Positions 43,843 through 53,536 are shown, numbered from the stretch's first letter. The stretch: 64,000 bases of DNA from Thalassolituus sp. UBA1087 (GCA_002314145.1 DCCG01000029.1:62001-126000), one strand, 5' to 3'. A program made the numbers and translations. The notes: a model not told the origin generated them from the letters alone.

Positions 43843-46176
43843 ATGAGTCAGGAATCCATTGGTTTTCGTATTGCTGAAGAACTGGGCATCCGCCCGCAAC
43901 AGGTATCTGCCGCCGTCGCCCTGCTGGATGAAGGCGCTACCGTGCCTTTTATCTCGCGTTACCGTAAGGAAGTCACCGGCTCGCTGGACGACAGCCAGCT
44001 GCGTACACTGGAAGAACGTCTGCGTTACCTGCGCGAAATGGAAGAACGCCGTGACAGCATTCTGAAAAGCATCGATGAACAGGGCAAACTGACCGACGAG
44101 CTGAAGAAAGACATTCTTGCCGCCGACACCAAAACCCGCCTCGAAGACCTCTACCTGCCATACAAGAAAAAGCGCCGCACCAAAGGCCAGATCGCCATCG
44201 AAGCCGGTCTGGAACCATTAGCCGATGCGCTGATGGAAAACCCGGATCTGAATCCGGAAGCCGAAGCGGGCGCTTACATCAACTCTGAAAAAGACGTATC
44301 CGACGCCAAAGCGGCTCTGGATGGTGCCAAATACATTCTGATGGAGCGCTTTGCCGAAGACGCAGACCTGCTGGCCAAACTGCGCGGCTTTATGAAGCAG
44401 GAAGCCACACTGTCAGTCCGTGTCGTTCCCGGTCAGGAAGGCCCGGGGGCAAAATTTGCTGATTACTTTGAACACGACGAACCACTGAAAAGCGTTCCCA
44501 GCCACCGTGCGCTGGCAATTCTGCGTGGCCGCAACGAAGGCATTCTGAGCTTCTCGCTGGTGACCGGTGATCCGCAGGACAAACTGGCGGCCAGCCCGTG
44601 CGAAGCCATGATCGCCGAGCACGTAGGCATCGAAAACAAAGGCCGTGCCGCGGACCGCTGGCTGGCGGAAGTGGTGAAGTGGACCTGGCGCATCAAACTG
44701 CTGACGCACCTGGAAACCGAGCTGATGGGCGACGTGCGTGAACAGGCAGAAGAATCTGCCATTAAGGTCTTTGCCGATAACCTGAAAGATCTTCTGTTAG
44801 CGGCGCCAGCGGGCCGTAAAGCCACCATCGGCCTCGACCCGGGTCTGCGTACCGGGGTGAAAGTTGCGGTGGTGGATAACACCGGCAAAGTCGTGGATCA
44901 GGCCACCATTTATCCGACGCCACCACAGAACAAACTGGCGGAATCTGCCGCCGTACTGACAGCACTGATCGCCAAACACAACGTCGAGCTGATCTCCATC
45001 GGTAACGGCACCGGCTCGCGTGAAACCGACAAGTTCGTCGGCGATATGATCAAAGCCAACCCGGCGCTGAAAAACGTGCAGAAAGTGATGGTGAACGAAG
45101 CCGGTGCTTCGGTTTACTCAGCCTCGGAACTGGCAGCGAAAGAATTCCCCGATCTCGACGTCACCATTCGTGGCGCGGTTTCCATCGCCCGCCGCCTGCA
45201 GGACCCACTGGCCGAGCTGGTGAAAATTGAACCCAAATCCATCGGTGTTGGCCAGTACCAGCACGACGTGAACCAGACTCAGTTAGCGCGCACGCTGGAT
45301 GCCGTGGTGGAAGACTGTGTGAACTCCGTGGGTGTCGATCTGAATACCGCCTCCGCCCCACTGCTGACCCGGGTATCCGGTCTGAACACCACACTGGCCA
45401 GCAACATCGTGGCCTTCCGTGATGCCAACGGTGCCTTTAACAGCCGCGATGATCTGAAAAAAGTGCCGCGCCTGGGCGATAAAACCTTCGAACAGGCCGC
45501 CGGCTTCCTGCGCATTATGAATGGCAGTAACCCGCTGGATGCGTCCGCGGTTCACCCTGAGTCGTATCCGGTGGTAGAAAAAATCGCGCATGAATTTTCC
45601 CGTGATGTATCCAGCCTGATCGGTGATTCTGCGTTATTAAAATCCGTGAACGCGGCGAAATTTACCGACGAACACACAGGTGAAATTACCGTTAAAGATA
45701 TCGTCAGCGAATTACAGAAACCGGGCCGCGATCCGCGTCCTGAATTTAAATTCGCCGAATTTAAAGATGGCGTGGAAGAGATTAAAGACCTGAAACCCAA
45801 CATGGTTTTAGAAGGCGTGATCACCAACGTCGCCGCCTTTGGTGCGTTTGTCGATATCGGTGTGCATCAGGACGGCTTAGTGCATATTTCTGCGCTGTCA
45901 GATACGTTCGTCAAAGACCCGCGTGATGTGGTGAAAGCCGGTGATATCGTTAAAGTCAAAGTCATGGAAGTGGACGTGGCGCGTAAGCGTATCGGCCTGT
46001 CCATGCGTATGAGCGATGACGCCAACGAACGCGCGGCGGAAAAAACGCCGGGTGAGAAAAATAACCGCAACCGCGGTGGTGGCAAACAGCGCAACAGCTT
46101 TGGCGACAAAGGTTCACAACCCCAGGGCGCCATGGCCGGTGCAATGGCTGCCGCCTTTGCCAAAGCGAAAAAATAA
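43843..46176 (+). CDS. tex: Transcription accessory protein Tex
   Basis: 777 residues (E. coli YhgF 773). N-terminal helical domain with VPFISRYRKEVTG, the YqgF/RNase H-like domain with IGLDPGLRTGVKVAVVD (about 327-343), helix-hairpin-helix motifs (VGVDLNTASAPLLTRVSGL), and the S1 RNA-binding domain (about 650-720: MVLEGVITNVAAFGAFVDIG). The tail is Lys/Gly/Asn-rich. Tex associates with RNA polymerase and RNA. It stands alone as a single-gene unit, with a TATACT -10-like element about 40 bases upstream. Confidence 0.96.
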   Translation: MSQESIGFRIAEELGIRPQQVSAAVALLDEGATVPFISRYRKEVTGSLDDSQLRTLEERLRYLREMEERRDSILKSIDEQGKLTDELKKDILAADTKTRLEDLYLPYKKKRRTKGQIAIEAGLEPLADALMENPDLNPEAEAGAYINSEKDVSDAKAALDGAKYILMERFAEDADLLAKLRGFMKQEATLSVRVVPGQEGPGAKFADYFEHDEPLKSVPSHRALAILRGRNEGILSFSLVTGDPQDKLAASPCEAMIAEHVGIENKGRAADRWLAEVVKWTWRIKLLTHLETELMGDVREQAEESAIKVFADNLKDLLLAAPAGRKATIGLDPGLRTGVKVAVVDNTGKVVDQATIYPTPPQNKLAESAAVLTALIAKHNVELISIGNGTGSRETDKFVGDMIKANPALKNVQKVMVNEAGASVYSASELAAKEFPDLDVTIRGAVSIARRLQDPLAELVKIEPKSIGVGQYQHDVNQTQLARTLDAVVEDCVNSVGVDLNTASAPLLTRVSGLNTTLASNIVAFRDANGAFNSRDDLKKVPRLGDKTFEQAAGFLRIMNGSNPLDASAVHPESYPVVEKIAHEFSRDVSSLIGDSALLKSVNAAKFTDEHTGEITVKDIVSELQKPGRDPRPEFKFAEFKDGVEEIKDLKPNMVLEGVITNVAAFGAFVDIGVHQDGLVHISALSDTFVKDPRDVVKAGDIVKVKVMEVDVARKRIGLSMRMSDDANERAAEKTPGEKNNRNRGGGKQRNSFGDKGSQPQGAMAGAMAAAFAKAKK

Positions 46177-46400
46177 CACGCATTAACAGCACTATCAGCT
46201 AAGGCAGGGAAGCCGTTATTAATATGAAAATGGCGGGCGCTGACAGTATGTCATCCGCCCGGTCGCTTTCAGACAACAATCGCCACTGAACACTCAGTAC
46301 CAATAACTTCACCCACCGGCAGTATCGTTTCTCCTGCTTTTCCTCCTATAATTCGTCGCAACCTATACTTAGCAACCAAGATCCGAGCTCCGAGGCAGCC

Positions 46401-47996
46401 TTGACCACACTTTCTCAAATCAGTTACCAGAACGCTCTGGCCCTGTTCGATCAGCCGCAGAATCTTGATCTGCTGAACCGTATTCAGCGCGGTATCGAAA
46501 AAGAAGGCCTGCGCTGCTCCGCCCAGGGGGTCATCAGTCAGAAGCCCCACCCCAAAGGCCTCGGCTCAACTCTGACACACCCGTCGATCACCACGGACTA
46601 TTCTGAAGCACTGCTGGAATTTATTACGCCGGTCTTCGCCAGCGCCCATGAAGCACTGGCCTATCTCAACATTGCCCATCGCTTTGCCTACAAACAACTG
46701 GATGGTGAGCTGATCTGGCCGGCTTCCATGCCCTGTATTCTGCAGGGAGAAATGAGCATCCCGATTGCCTGGTATGGCACCTCCAACACCGGCCGTCTGA
46801 AACATGCTTACCGGCATGGCCTGTGGCATCGCTATGGCCGCATTATGCAGACCATATCCGGCATTCATTATAATTTTTCCATGCCCGATGCCCTCTGGCC
46901 GGTGCTGGCCAAAGCGGATGGTTTCGACCCCGCGGACGATAATCCACGGGCCATGCAGAATTATATTTCCGCACGCTACTTTGCTCAGATCCGTAACTTC
47001 CGCCGTTATTCCTGGCTGCTGATGTATCTGTTCGGTGCATCACCTGCGGTCTGTGAAAGCTTCCTCGCCGGCCGCGATCACAAACTCGACCGCATCAATG
47101 ACCACACTTTGTACGCGCCTTACGCGACGTCGCTGCGCATGAGTGATCTGGGCTACCAGAATAACGCTCAGGATGGACTGCGGGTCTGCCACAATTCGGT
47201 CACCACCTATGTCGAAACCCTGGGCCGAGCCATTAAAGATCCGATTCAGGCTTACGAACAGATTGGTGTGCGTGATACCCAGGGCGACTACCTGCAGCTG
47301 AATACCAATCTGCTGCAGATTGAAAACGAATACTACAGCGATATCCGTCCGAAACGGGTGGCCCGCCACGGTGAGAAACCGCTGCAGGCGCTGGCCCGGT
47401 ATGGCGTGGAATATATTGAGGTGCGCTGCACCGACGTGAACCCTTTCCTGCCGGAAGGCATTGATGTGCCACAGATGCATTTTATGGATCTGTTCCTCAC
47501 CTGGTGTCTGCTGGAACCCAGCGCTGACATCGATGACAACGAATTCCTGCGCAACAAACGCAACCTGCACAAAGCCGTAATGGAAGGGCGTCGTCCCGGC
47601 CTGATGCTGGAGCGCGGTGACAAAGACGAATCCCTGCAACAGTGGGGGCTGGACCTGATTGAACTGATGCGACCACTGGCCGCGGCGATGGATAAGGCAG
47701 CAGGCACTGTGTTCCACACGGATGCCCTGAATCAGCAACGCTTAAAACTGCTGGATGCTGAACTGACACCGTCAGCACGTATCGTCCGTCATCTGAAGGA
47801 AAGTGGTGATGAGTTTTCTGATATGACGCTGGCGCTGGCCGGTCAGCACCGCAAAACCCTGGCGGAAGATCTGGCGCCCGGGGTATACCGCGAGTGGCAG
47901 CAGATGGCGCGCGATTCCCTGCAGGAGCAGGAGGACATCGAAGCGGCCGATACGCAGAGCTTTGATGATTTTCTGCAGGAATATCTGGCCAAATAA
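46401..47996 (+). CDS. gshA: Glutamate-cysteine ligase
   Basis: 531 residues (E. coli GshA 518). TTG start with GAGG 8 bases before; the enzyme N-terminus IQRGIEKEGLRCSAQGVISQ, HPSITTDYSEALLEFITP and MQTISGIHYNFSMPDALWP are clear class-1 GshA landmarks. It makes gamma-glutamylcysteine, the first step to glutathione. TATAAT at 46347 may be the -10. A stem without clear T-run separates it from the convergent fliL-like gene. Confidence 0.95.
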   Translation: MTTLSQISYQNALALFDQPQNLDLLNRIQRGIEKEGLRCSAQGVISQKPHPKGLGSTLTHPSITTDYSEALLEFITPVFASAHEALAYLNIAHRFAYKQLDGELIWPASMPCILQGEMSIPIAWYGTSNTGRLKHAYRHGLWHRYGRIMQTISGIHYNFSMPDALWPVLAKADGFDPADDNPRAMQNYISARYFAQIRNFRRYSWLLMYLFGASPAVCESFLAGRDHKLDRINDHTLYAPYATSLRMSDLGYQNNAQDGLRVCHNSVTTYVETLGRAIKDPIQAYEQIGVRDTQGDYLQLNTNLLQIENEYYSDIRPKRVARHGEKPLQALARYGVEYIEVRCTDVNPFLPEGIDVPQMHFMDLFLTWCLLEPSADIDDNEFLRNKRNLHKAVMEGRRPGLMLERGDKDESLQQWGLDLIELMRPLAAAMDKAAGTVFHTDALNQQRLKLLDAELTPSARIVRHLKESGDEFSDMTLALAGQHRKTLAEDLAPGVYREWQQMARDSLQEQEDIEAADTQSFDDFLQEYLAK

Positions 47997-48012
47997 ATAC
48001 GCAGCCGGTGCA

Positions 48013-48039
48013 GAAACCGCAGACTCAGACTGCGGTTTC
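48013..48039. terminator. Possible terminator after gshA
   Basis: A 10-bp stem GAAACCGCAG/CTGCGGTTTC with a 7-base loop between two convergent genes. No U-run beyond the stem, so terminator function is uncertain. Confidence 0.45.
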
Positions 48040-48054
48040 ACCCGCTCTGCATTC

Positions 48055-48468
48055 TCAGTTCTGAACCACAAAACTGCTGAAATAAAGATCGTCGATGTAC
48101 GGCATATCCTCCAGCTGAACCATCAGAGCCCTCACTTCATCCAGCGCCACTTTGCGCAGCGATTCCCGGCCTTCAGAGCTGTTCATGGTGTCACTATCCT
48201 GCGCACTGAATAACAGCACCAGTTTGTTACGGATGTACGGCTTATGGTGCTTGACGGCATCCGCTGCGTCCCCACCGGTTACCTTCAGCGCGATCTCCGT
48301 GCGCAGATATTTCATGCGCCCGCTGCTGCCATAATTCACCACGATGGCCGGTTCTATCTTAACGTACTCGGTACCGGCCGTGACCGGCAGCTCATCTTCG
48401 GCCCGTACTGTCAGGGCCAGTAACAAGGCTGACACAAGGAAAAAATAATCTGTTGCCCTGCGGAACAT
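48055..48468 (-). CDS. Orphan FliL-like exported protein
   Basis: 137 residues with an N-terminal hydrophobic signal (about 8-22, ending VRAED). The rest matches the periplasmic FliL domain: EYVKIEPAIVVNYGSSGRMKYLRTEI region, HKPYIRNKLVLLFSAQD and EVRALMVQLEDMPYIDDLYF. FliL proteins support flagellar stators, but no flagellar genes are nearby and the anchor looks cleavable. Similar lone FliL-like genes occur in related genomes. Function unknown. Confidence 0.8.
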   Translation of the reverse strand: MFRRATDYFFLVSALLLALTVRAEDELPVTAGTEYVKIEPAIVVNYGSSGRMKYLRTEIALKVTGGDAADAVKHHKPYIRNKLVLLFSAQDSDTMNSSEGRESLRKVALDEVRALMVQLEDMPYIDDLYFSSFVVQN

Positions 48469-48611
48469 ACCGCCTGTCCTCCGTTCTGATTCATCTGTCC
48501 GTTAATGCAGCCTCAAAACCATGCAGAGACTGCTTTAAGCTTAGACCAGTTAGCGTTCGGTGGTAGACTCCGGAGCTGATATTCCCTGACCCTGCTGTAA
48601 TGGAAAATCCC

Positions 48612-49130
48612 ATGACGTCCTTCTTCCGTTCTCTGTCCCTGCATCATGGCTATCTGGCGGCCGCCCTGTCCTGCGCCGGTCTGCTGGCAATGGCTTACTA
48701 CTTTGAATATGTGCTGTATCTCGATCCCTGCCCGCTGTGTATGCTGCAGCGCCTGATCACTCTGATGATCGGTATTGGTTTCCTGCTCGCTTTCTTCACC
48801 CGCAACACCGGCTGGCCGCTGAAACTGTCACTGCTGTTTACCATCGGCTGGGGCGTATTCGGCATCTGGGCGGCCGATCATCAGCTGTGGCTGCAGAACC
48901 TGCCACCCGAAGATGTTCCGGCCTGCGGACCCAGTTTCGACTATATGCTCGATACCATGCCACTGGCTGAGCTGCTGAAAGTCATGCTGCACGGTGATGG
49001 CAACTGCGCTGAAGTGTCCTGGACACTGCTGGGCAAAAGTATGCCCTGGTGGACCCGCATTGCCTTTGCGGTTTACGGTCTGGCCGCCCTGTTTGCCCTG
49101 TGGCGTTCATCGGTAAAACGGGCGGACTGA
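48612..49130 (+). CDS. dsbB: Disulfide bond formation protein DsbB
   Basis: 172 residues from the ATG at 48612, which has GGAAAA 5 bases upstream; an ATG four codons earlier is also possible. Four membrane segments. First redox pair C40-P-L-C43; second pair in VPACGPS and GNCAEVSW. It reoxidises DsbA using ubiquinone. rsd/algQ is next downstream, as dsbH-algQ in Pseudomonas. Confidence 0.95.
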   Translation: MTSFFRSLSLHHGYLAAALSCAGLLAMAYYFEYVLYLDPCPLCMLQRLITLMIGIGFLLAFFTRNTGWPLKLSLLFTIGWGVFGIWAADHQLWLQNLPPEDVPACGPSFDYMLDTMPLAELLKVMLHGDGNCAEVSWTLLGKSMPWWTRIAFAVYGLAALFALWRSSVKRAD

Positions 49131-49188
49131 TCCGCCCGCGAAAGCATAAAGCCTGAAATTTTCAAGCGAAAAAAGGCAAAAAAGCTGC

Positions 49189-49218
49189 TTGCCTCGCCGA
49201 TTTTGACCAGCCTATAGT
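49189..49218 (+). promoter_or_regulatory. Promoter of rsd/algQ
   Basis: TTGCCT and TATAGT are separated by 18 bases, about 67 bases before the ATG. Confidence 0.5.
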
Positions 49219-49284
49219 GTTCCCTACAAGTTTAAAAAATATCAGCCTGGGCAACAGCCAAAACAGGCGGCGGAGGAGAACACT

Positions 49285-49764
49285 ATGCTGGAAACCTGTA
49301 AATCAGCCCAGGAGCGATGGGGCGGAGTCCATAAACTGATTGATCGCTGGCTGAACTCCCGTCAGGGGCTGATCGTCCAGTTCTGCGCCCTGAGTTCAGG
49401 CAAACCCCTCAGTCTTGATGCGCCGCTCGGCGATACCCTCAGCCGTTTCTGCGAAACGCTGATGGACTACTGTTCTCATGGTCATTTTGAAATTTATGAC
49501 CAGCTGCTGGCGGAAGCCCGTGAGTATCAGGATGAAGAAGGCATTGAACTGGCCAATACGCTGGTGCCCAAACTGGATGAACTGACGTCCCGCTGCGTTG
49601 ATTTTAACGATACCTACGACGAACACTGCACCTTCGATCAGCTGGCCAGACTGCCTGCCGATCTTTCCGGTATCGGCGAGCTGCTGGAAGAACGTTTTGA
49701 GCTGGAAGACCAGCTGATTGAAAAACTGCATAACATCCACCAGCAACCTGCTGTCGCCGTCTGA
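49285..49764 (+). CDS. rsd: Anti-sigma-70 regulator Rsd/AlgQ
   Basis: 159 residues (E. coli Rsd 158, AlgQ 160). The N-terminus MLETCKSAQERWGGVHKLID is almost diagnostic; the protein is all-helical. It binds sigma-70 and lowers its availability in stationary phase; in Pseudomonas AlgQ also influences alginate and virulence genes. GGAGGAG precedes the ATG by 7 bases. Its neighbours (dsbB upstream, algP-type gene downstream) mirror Pseudomonas. Confidence 0.94.
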   Translation: MLETCKSAQERWGGVHKLIDRWLNSRQGLIVQFCALSSGKPLSLDAPLGDTLSRFCETLMDYCSHGHFEIYDQLLAEAREYQDEEGIELANTLVPKLDELTSRCVDFNDTYDEHCTFDQLARLPADLSGIGELLEERFELEDQLIEKLHNIHQQPAVAV

Positions 49765-49890
49765 CCCACTCTGCTGTGGTGCCCTGTTGTCGGCAGGGCA
49801 TCAGTCTGTCTCACCTCAGCCATCACCGTCCCGCGCATTAACAGCTACACTTAATGCTATATACCCAGTTGTCCAGGAACACTGACCATC

Positions 49891-50859
49891 ATGCGCATCA
49901 CACAGCTCAGCCCTCTGCTGATATTGGTGTTGGCAACCCTGCCGGGCCTGACGGCCTGCAGTCAGGGCAAAGAACCGGCAGAGACCTATGAAGTGGCCCG
50001 TCAGGGGGTCTATTCCGCGACCTTTTCCGCGGATGGTGACAGTCTGATGGTGGGCAGCATCCACCACGGCGGCAGCCTCTGGCAAATGCCGCCACCGGAG
50101 CGGGTATACGACTGGAATCACAAAGCAGACGGCGTCAGCAACCTCACTCACAGTGCTTTTTCTGCGGATGGTCGCTACGTTGCCACCACCGACAACCGCA
50201 CTATTGTTCTCTGGCAACGGGACACAGGCGAAGCCGTCTGGTTCTGGAACGCCCCCGGCGATATCGAAGACATTGAACTGACCACCGACGGTCGTTATGC
50301 CCTGCTCGCCATGCGCGACTTTACCGCCACCCTGTTTGATATCCAGAACGGAGGAATACGTCACCGCCTGGCCCACGACGGCATTGTGTATGACGTCAGC
50401 ATTGATCATGACGGTATGCTGGCAGCCAGCGGCAGTGACGATCTCAACGCCAGATTATGGAATCTGGAAAATGGCGAGCTGCTGCACACCATCCACCACA
50501 ACAATCAGGTAAAAACGGTTCAGTTATCGGCCGACGGACGGCTGCTGTTTACCTCCGCCCTGAATGAAAGCGGTAAAATCTGGGATACGGCTTCGGGTCA
50601 GCTGCTGAAAGAAATTCCGGCCAAAAGCGGGCATTTCAGCGCGGCCAAATTTTCCGCCACCGACACCCGCCTGCTGACCGGCAGTTCATCCGGGCAAATT
50701 ACGCTGTGGAATGTCAGCACTGGCGAAGTAATTGATCAGTGGCGGGCCAAACCCAGAGATGCCTGGGTCAGCACTCATGTATTGATTGAAGATGTCAGCT
50801 TCGCCTCGTCAGAATGGCGTGCTGCAGGCACCAACGGCCTGCTGTACTTCCTGCGCTGA
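49891..50859 (+). CDS. WD40-repeat lipoprotein
   Basis: 322 residues with a lipoprotein signal (lipobox LTAC, Cys about 23). Six to seven beta-propeller blades follow, each with a GD/DG turn and LW or IW: SADGDSLMVGS, SADGRYVATTD, TTDGRYALLAM, DHDGMLAASGS, SADGRLLFTSA and TRLLTGSSSGQITLWN. It should sit at a membrane facing the periplasm, probably a scaffold. The gene is convergent with the small anchored protein at 50873. Confidence 0.85.
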   Translation: MRITQLSPLLILVLATLPGLTACSQGKEPAETYEVARQGVYSATFSADGDSLMVGSIHHGGSLWQMPPPERVYDWNHKADGVSNLTHSAFSADGRYVATTDNRTIVLWQRDTGEAVWFWNAPGDIEDIELTTDGRYALLAMRDFTATLFDIQNGGIRHRLAHDGIVYDVSIDHDGMLAASGSDDLNARLWNLENGELLHTIHHNNQVKTVQLSADGRLLFTSALNESGKIWDTASGQLLKEIPAKSGHFSAAKFSATDTRLLTGSSSGQITLWNVSTGEVIDQWRAKPRDAWVSTHVLIEDVSFASSEWRAAGTNGLLYFLR

Positions 50860-50872
50860 CATCAGGGCGGGA

Positions 50873-51328
50873 CTACTCGGTACTGCGCTGCAGTTGCTGA
50901 GTACGGTTCTCCAGCAGGGCTTTCACCTTCTGAGTATCATCTAACAACCCGGGAATATCTGCCGGGTTGACCGTCAGCGGCGCCACGCCGGGCGCTTGTG
51001 GCACCGTCTCTGATGGCGCCGGAACTTCCTGCTGAGGTTTCTCTGTCGCCGTTTTTAACGGTTGCAGAATATTGGCAGCGGTATCGATTTCCACAGCAAT
51101 GGCCGCCACGCCTTCCGGCACTTCATCACCCATATGCCACTGCCCCGTGTCGTCCTGCCACTTATAGTAAGTCTGGCGCGTCTGAAACGTGGAACGCACA
51201 TCCGGCATGACCGTTTGCCCACTGTCACTCTGACCGCCGGTGCCACGGTTAATGAAATACGGTGTGGCCGCCATAATCGCCACAACGACAATAACAGGTA
51301 TAATTTTCACAGCCAGCCGATATTTCAT
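50873..51328 (-). CDS. Membrane-anchored protein with DUF4124-like motif
   Basis: 151 residues: a hydrophobic N-terminal anchor (about 7-26), a short domain with YYKWQDDTGQWHMGDEVP that resembles the DUF4124 strand pattern, then a Pro/Thr-rich linker and a helical tail. No enzymatic motif. It is divergent from the ParA gene. Function unknown. Confidence 0.65.
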   Translation of the reverse strand: MKYRLAVKIIPVIVVVAIMAATPYFINRGTGGQSDSGQTVMPDVRSTFQTRQTYYKWQDDTGQWHMGDEVPEGVAAIAVEIDTAANILQPLKTATEKPQQEVPAPSETVPQAPGVAPLTVNPADIPGLLDDTQKVKALLENRTQQLQRSTE

Positions 51329-51441
51329 ATTTACTTAATCCTTGTGATTGGTTCCACGGCGGTTGATTATCACCTATGCTACAAGGGCGTTTGGTTCACA
51401 TAAGAACGCCCGGACAGGGACAGAATAACAGGATCAGATTT

Positions 51442-52200
51442 GTGACTGACACAGAGACACCACAACCCGCATCACCTTCTGTTCGTGTTGTTACCAGAAC
51501 AGCACCGATACGGATAATGATAGCAAACGCCAAAGGCGGTTGTGGTAAAACGACAATGGCCACCAATATTGCCAGTCACTACACCCGCCACGGCAAAATA
51601 ACCGCGCTGATTGATTACGATCCCCAGGGCTCCTCCATGGACTGGTTACAGGCGCGGGATGACCATCTGCCTCAGATTACCGGCGTTGCCGCCTTTCAGC
51701 GCCATGCGCCGAAAGCCACCACCCGTACCTGGAGCCTGCGTGTTCCCATGGGCACCTCCAGAGTGGTGATCGATACGCCGGCAGGACTCAACGGCAACGA
51801 ACTGTCCGACCTTATTCAGCAATCGGATGTCATTATTATTCCGGTCGTCCCCTCAGCGATTGATATCCGCGCCGCCACCGGTTTTATCCGCGATGTCATG
51901 TTATCCAGGGCCTTCCGCATTAATCCCAAACCCATCGCCGTGGTGGCCAACCGGGTACGCAAAAACACCCTGATCTACGCCAAGCTGGAAAAATTCCTCA
52001 CCAGTCTGCAGATCCCCTTTATTGCTTCGTTCCGCGATACACAATTCTATATCCGCGCCAGTGAGCATGGTCTGGGCCTGGTTGATTTTGACCAGCGTGA
52101 ACGTGACGCAAAAGATATGAAAGAGTGGCAGAAGCTCATCAACTGGCTCAACGAGCAGATTGACCAGATCACCAATCTGCAGAATCAGAGCAATCATTAA
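51442..52200 (+). CDS. Orphan ParA/MinD-type ATPase
   Basis: 252 residues from the GTG at 51442 with AGGATC 8 bases upstream; a longer frame opens at 51376 but its extra residues look random. Deviant Walker A KGGCGKTT at 31-38, switch I region DYDPQGSSMDW (about 58-68), Walker B VVIDTPAGL. It has the DNA-binding-ATPase style of ParA. No ParB gene or parS-like repeat is seen nearby, so chromosome partition is not suggested; it may position a cell-envelope or regulatory complex. It lies before the AlgP-type gene. Confidence 0.85.
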   Translation: MTDTETPQPASPSVRVVTRTAPIRIMIANAKGGCGKTTMATNIASHYTRHGKITALIDYDPQGSSMDWLQARDDHLPQITGVAAFQRHAPKATTRTWSLRVPMGTSRVVIDTPAGLNGNELSDLIQQSDVIIIPVVPSAIDIRAATGFIRDVMLSRAFRINPKPIAVVANRVRKNTLIYAKLEKFLTSLQIPFIASFRDTQFYIRASEHGLGLVDFDQRERDAKDMKEWQKLINWLNEQIDQITNLQNQSNH

Positions 52201-52391
52201 AAAAACGGTAAAATCGGCCAGTTATATAACAGCCCGGCAGAATGTCGCTTTCGTCGCAGTATTTATACGTCTGAACAGACATATCGCAATAATTGATCTT
52301 ACAAGCTTGTACTCAGTTAAGAACGATTTACTATAACCAGCACACGTTTAAAATTTCATCTAAAATCCATGGATGAAGCCACTTCAATTCG

Positions 52392-52397
52392 TATAAT
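52392..52397 (+). promoter_or_regulatory. -10 element of the algP-like gene
   Basis: A perfect TATAAT about 33 bases before the ATG; the -35 is poor. The 190 bases upstream are AT-rich. Confidence 0.4.
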
Positions 52398-52429
52398 GCC
52401 TGAATCCAAACCCGAATGAGGATCTGAGT

Positions 52430-53536
52430 ATGGCCGCCCGTAAAAAAGCTCCCGCAAAGAAAACCATCGCCAGCAAAAGCAAGGCGACTGCCAAAGCTGC
52501 AAAAGCACCGGTAAAAGCCCGCAAAGCGGTAGCTAAAAAACCGGCAGCAAAGAAAACTCCGGCGAAGAAGACCGTTGCTAAAAAAACCGTCGCTAAAAAG
52601 GCTCCGGCTAAAAAAGCAGTGGCCCGCAAAGCGCCTGCGAAAGCATCCCTGAGCCCGGCACAACTGCTGGAGCAGGAAATTGCCAAACTGCAGGTTAAGC
52701 TGGAAGCTGCCCGGATCAAGGAATTGACTGCCGCTGAAAAAGCGGTCGCCAAGGCCACCACTGCCAAAGATAAAGCCGCAGCCAAGCTGGCCAAAGCCAA
52801 CGAAGCCCGTAAAAAATCTCAGGAACGCGTTAAAGCGAAGAAAACCGCCGCTGCGGTTAAAGCGCTGGAGTCAGCCCGTAGCCGCGTTGATACAGCCAAA
52901 GCAGAAGCTGCTGCTGCCAAAGATGCTCTGGTTGAAGCCAAAGCCACTCTCACAACCCTGACCGGCGAACAGAAAGCCCGCGAAGCATTGGCCAAAGCCG
53001 TCAGCACCTTCGAAAAGGAACAGGCGAAGAAAGCTAAAGCGGCCAGCAAGAAAAAGAAAGCAGTAAAAAAAGCGGCTCCTAAGAAAGCAGCGGCTAAAAA
53101 AGCGCCTGCCAAAGCGGCAGAAGCCCCGGCAAAAGCAGCACCTAAGAAGGCAGCTGCCAAAAAAGCAGCTCCGAAGAAAGCGGCTCCGGCTAAGAAATCG
53201 GCTCCTGCGAAAAAAGCTGCGCCTAAGAAAGCCGCGGCAGCGAAAAAACCGGCTGCCAAAAAAGCAGCACCGGTAAAAAAACCCGCAGCCCCCGCTCCGG
53301 CCCCGGTGACAGAAAAGCCAGCTGAACCTGCACCGGCCAGGGAAGAGACCATTGTCACTCAGCCAGAGGCGGCACCTGTGACGTCTCCGGAACCAGCAAC
53401 GATATCGCAGCCGGTTGCCGAAGAAATTACTCCGGTTAAACCCGCTACAGAACCAGCGACGCCAGCCAGTGAAGAGAAAAAAGACGATGACAATACGTCT
53501 TCTGAATCTTCTTCCAGCCTGTTTGGCAAAGACTGA
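52430..53536 (+). CDS. algP: AlgP-like histone H1-type protein
   Basis: 368 residues. N-terminal basic tail (1-75) rich in Lys/Ala/Pro, a central coiled coil (about 76-195: QLLEQEIAKLQVKLEAARIKE), a long KKAAPKKAAAKK repeat region (about 200-285), then an acidic Pro/Glu/Ser tail. Such proteins bind DNA non-specifically; AlgP of Pseudomonas affects alginate genes. The position after rsd/algQ matches. Repeats invite replication slippage, so length may vary among strains. A terminator follows at 53567. Confidence 0.88.
   Translation: MAARKKAPAKKTIASKSKATAKAAKAPVKARKAVAKKPAAKKTPAKKTVAKKTVAKKAPAKKAVARKAPAKASLSPAQLLEQEIAKLQVKLEAARIKELTAAEKAVAKATTAKDKAAAKLAKANEARKKSQERVKAKKTAAAVKALESARSRVDTAKAEAAAAKDALVEAKATLTTLTGEQKAREALAKAVSTFEKEQAKKAKAASKKKKAVKKAAPKKAAAKKAPAKAAEAPAKAAPKKAAAKKAAPKKAAPAKKSAPAKKAAPKKAAAAKKPAAKKAAPVKKPAAPAPAPVTEKPAEPAPAREETIVTQPEAAPVTSPEPATISQPVAEEITPVKPATEPATPASEEKKDDDNTSSESSSSLFGKD

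Noticed and set aside
46221..46262. Hairpin after tex as a terminator
   Set aside because: A nested stem (GGCGG/CCGCC around TGACA/TGTCA) is present but without a T-run; function unclear.
52430..53536. Low-complexity DNA repeat rather than a gene
   Set aside because: The frame is intact, has a start, promoter-like element, coiled-coil core and terminator, and sits where algP is found in relatives.
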